Source: CAZHMN01 sp964533705 (GTDB taxonomy: Bacteria; Electryoneota; B3-LCP). Taken from it: a stretch of DNA of 64,000 nucleotides. The stretch is from NCBI GenBank assembly GCA_964533705.1, contig CAZHMN010000002.1:28608-92607 (forward strand). The letters are read 5' to 3'. This document shows, piece by piece, positions 62,000 through 64,000 of the stretch; position 1 is the first letter of the stretch, and every line of letters starts with the position of its first letter. The notes beneath the pieces are model-generated. The model searched no databases. It saw only the letters and a program-made list of their open reading frames with translations, and was not told the DNA's origin. The translations under genes were made by a program, and so were the position numbers.

Positions 62000-63667
62000 T
62001 TATTGCAAATAGCCTAATTGGGCGAGCTTTTTACGGATTGCTTCCTCTTCAGATGCCGAATAGGGTTTTTCATTCACCGGAACGAATTGAAGCGCGCTGG
62101 TAAGCTTTCCATCTGAAAACAAATTGCGACCCTCAATCCAATCCGGGATTTGAATTCCTGAAAGGTGCAAAATGGTCGGCGCCATGTCCAGTAGAGAGAC
62201 GTTTTCCTTTTTAGCGGCAGTCTTATTATTGGCCTTCAGGATCATCGTGCCCCAGGCGCGGTGCGCCCCATTCATCGAGCCACCTTTTTTACCGATGTAT
62301 TCCAGGGATGACATTTTCCGCCATGAATTACGACCCAGAGGCGTCGTACTGCGCCCTAAAGCGTAACTATAGCCGCTACAATCATTCAGTTCGAGGATTA
62401 GATCCGGCGCATGGATTGTTTCAGGGCCGTCGTAAAGGTCTTCACGGCGGTGTACTTTCCGCACAATGTTCGTTCCACTTTCGGGATCTTTCCAGCCTGA
62501 GAGGGTGTTGCTGAGCTCTGAAATTACTCTATCAGCGTCGCCGGGATCCACGATACCACGCGGTTCGCGTCCTTTCAAGTTCAGATAAACCGAGGGGAAA
62601 TAGTTCAATTCTTCGCTGTATGCCAGCGTCTTCCCCCAGTCGATGCCGCTGAAACGCTGCAATGATTCGATGCTGGCGGCGAATTCGCCTTTCGCCAGCC
62701 GGAAAACCTGCTGCTGCCAGCGGTAGGGCATCCATTTCATCCCGGCGCGTTTTAGTGCACCTATGATTCGAGCTCTCGGGTCCTCCTCCTGAAAACTTAG
62801 CAGCCCGTTTTCCGCCAGAAAGCGATTCAGGTAGAGCATGCGATCCGAGGTCCCCCCCATACCGTGATCGCTGACGACGATGACGTTTTCAGGTTGCGTG
62901 AGGCTAAGGACTTCACCGACGAGATCATCTGTTTTCTCATAGACACGCTGAATTGCCCGTTTTAGAGCATGATCTCTCGTGGGAACGTATCGAGGCGAGT
63001 TTTCGTCGTAAAATGACCAGAAATGGTGTCCGACTGTGTCCGTCTCGCCCACATGCAGCAGAAGCAAATCGAGGGGGTATTCACGGAGCAAAAGGTGAAC
63101 CAGGCGGATTTTTCTTTCGATGCCCTCCATTAATTGAGCCAGCACTTTACCGTGCCAGTTCCGCCCGATGCGGCTCTCGTTAAAATTCCCGAAGTAATAC
63201 CCTCCGATTTCTCGCTCGATTTTTTCGGCTAATTCAGGGGGATGCACGTAGGACCGATCCGCCTTGGAGGGCAAGGGGGTATCAAATCCTGAAATCTGGA
63301 AACCTGTTAGTTTTTCGGGAGGATAGGTGGTGGGCAATCCAACGGATCCAACGCACAATCCCTGATCTGAAGCGAGGCGCAGAAAACCGGGATAGCGCCT
63401 CCGAGTGGAGTTAATGAAGCGCACGCGGAGACGGCCTTCGAGGCGTTCGGTAAAATCAAAAATGCCGTGTCTGCCGGAATTGACGCCGGTCAGAAAGGTT
63501 GACCAGGCTGGAAAGGTCATGGACGGGATGGTGGACTTGATTCTGTAAAAAATTCCCTCACTCGCCAGGGTTGATAAATTCGGCAGGTTATTCCTCCAAC
63601 TGAGGAAGAGCTCTGGATCCAAACCATCCAGCGCTAATACGACCGTTTTAACAGGTTTGGCATTCAC
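62000..63667 (-). CDS. Alkaline-phosphatase-superfamily hydrolase (type I phosphodiesterase-like)
   Basis: A 555-residue enzyme of the phosphodiesterase/nucleotide pyrophosphatase branch of the alkaline phosphatase superfamily. Metal-binding parts are visible: VVLALDGLDPELF (first Asp), STIPSMTFPAWSTFLTGV with the candidate catalytic Thr/Ser, HVGETDTVGHHFWSF (Asp and His), and NVIVVSDHGMGG (Asp-His). No signal peptide is present, so it may act in the cytoplasm. Neighbours suggest trimming or transfer of a phospho-group on a surface glycan or lipid. The GTG start overlaps the stop of the upstream sulfatase-like gene (GTGA), and the GT4 gene follows 4 bases after its stop. Confidence 0.85.
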   Translation of the reverse strand: MNAKPVKTVVLALDGLDPELFLSWRNNLPNLSTLASEGIFYRIKSTIPSMTFPAWSTFLTGVNSGRHGIFDFTERLEGRLRVRFINSTRRRYPGFLRLASDQGLCVGSVGLPTTYPPEKLTGFQISGFDTPLPSKADRSYVHPPELAEKIEREIGGYYFGNFNESRIGRNWHGKVLAQLMEGIERKIRLVHLLLREYPLDLLLLHVGETDTVGHHFWSFYDENSPRYVPTRDHALKRAIQRVYEKTDDLVGEVLSLTQPENVIVVSDHGMGGTSDRMLYLNRFLAENGLLSFQEEDPRARIIGALKRAGMKWMPYRWQQQVFRLAKGEFAASIESLQRFSGIDWGKTLAYSEELNYFPSVYLNLKGREPRGIVDPGDADRVISELSNTLSGWKDPESGTNIVRKVHRREDLYDGPETIHAPDLILELNDCSGYSYALGRSTTPLGRNSWRKMSSLEYIGKKGGSMNGAHRAWGTMILKANNKTAAKKENVSLLDMAPTILHLSGIQIPDWIEGRNLFSDGKLTSALQFVPVNEKPYSASEEEAIRKKLAQLGYLQ

Positions 63668-64000
63668 TGAGTATAGCCCAGCGCCCTAAGGCGCTCCTTT
63701 GTGGCTCTATCCATTTCCTGCTGGGCTCCCTCTTCTTTGGCTGCCAGCAATTCTTGATATTTCGCTTCCAATAACAACTGCATGTCTTTGGCTTTGGCGG
63801 GTTCCACTTCGAACAGATTGATCTTTTCAGAAGGATCGTCGGGGACGTAGAAGAGCTGTTGTGGGGGCCGTCGCCGAGGATTATCCGGATTCGTCTCAAT
63901 GTACTTCCAAGGACCGATGCGCAGCATCTTTACTACGTTGCCCTCAAAATCGGCTTCTGAATAGACTTCGGGGACAAAATCTTCATTCAAAGGATTAGCG
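63664..64000 (-). CDS. Sulfatase-family protein, C-terminal part
   Basis: The last 112 or so codons of a gene that begins beyond the window; the frame is open to the window end. The sequence matches the C-terminal subdomain of sulfatases in the alkaline phosphatase superfamily: VVKMLRIGPWKYIE, then QQLFYVPDDPSEKINLFEVE and the closing ERLRALGYTQ, a very common sulfatase ending. The catalytic formylglycine site would be upstream and cannot be seen. Its stop overlaps the GTG start of the next gene, so it belongs to the same operon. Confidence 0.75.
   Translation of the reverse strand, partial: ANPLNEDFVPEVYSEADFEGNVVKMLRIGPWKYIETNPDNPRRRPPQQLFYVPDDPSEKINLFEVEPAKAKDMQLLLEAKYQELLAAKEEGAQQEMDRATKERLRALGYTQ

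Overview
The window looks like a scaffold from an uncultured, Gram-negative bacterium of the FCB (Fibrobacteres-Chlorobi-Bacteroidetes) group. The main evidence is a set of large exported proteins ending in a type IX secretion (T9SS)/FlgD-like sorting domain with the core PNPFN and a terminus such as LILVK, together with a PorV/PorQ-type outer-membrane protein, a TonB-dependent receptor and gingipain-like proteins. Most recognisable promoters are TTGAC(T/A)-N16/17-TAnnnT, which is not the Bacteroidota TTTG/TAnnTTTG pattern, so a candidate phylum outside Bacteroidota proper is more likely. Three runs of exactly 100 N mark scaffold gaps. No tRNA, rRNA, CRISPR array, transposase or prophage gene was seen.

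Layout. 1-5.1 kb: the 3' end of an archaeal-type gatE, a small DUF1858 protein, then menA-tldE-tldD. 5.3-7.6 kb: a B12-binding radical SAM enzyme and an Hsp20 chaperone behind a perfect sigma-54 promoter. 7.7-17.4 kb: two very large gingipain-like (C25) paralogues arranged head to head. 17.5-28.6 kb: one probable operon with a CARDB-type exported protein, an S8 subtilase, a TonB receptor, a large exported protein and PorV, from a consensus promoter to a terminator. 28.7-31.2 kb (minus): a Tat-exported DUF362 protein and a TPR protein. 31.3-34.8 kb: a possible leader/small ORF, hflK-hflC, and a reductive-dehalogenase-like Fe-S protein.

35-48.2 kb: folD runs directly into a DUF1318 lipoprotein, a 2822-residue exported TolB/TPR/CHAT caspase-like protein, a FecR-domain protein, an LPP20-like protein and a TPR/SLH lipoprotein. 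This is the most unusual system in the window: a possible cell-envelope protease module. 48.2-53.8 kb (minus): HemW plus an island of small unknown genes, two carrying a FlgM-like DRVxIS motif, next to a sigma-54 activator without a sensor domain. 54.1-64 kb (minus): another T9SS cargo protein, then surface-polysaccharide functions: a GT39-type transferase fused to TPRs, a Wzc-like tyrosine kinase/co-polymerase, a GT4 glycosyltransferase, an alkaline-phosphatase-superfamily enzyme and a sulfatase fragment.

Together the genes describe a cell that invests heavily in secreted and surface-attached proteins, envelope quality control (HflKC, Hsp20, TldDE, CHAT) and exopolysaccharide, with sigma-54 control of at least the small heat-shock protein.
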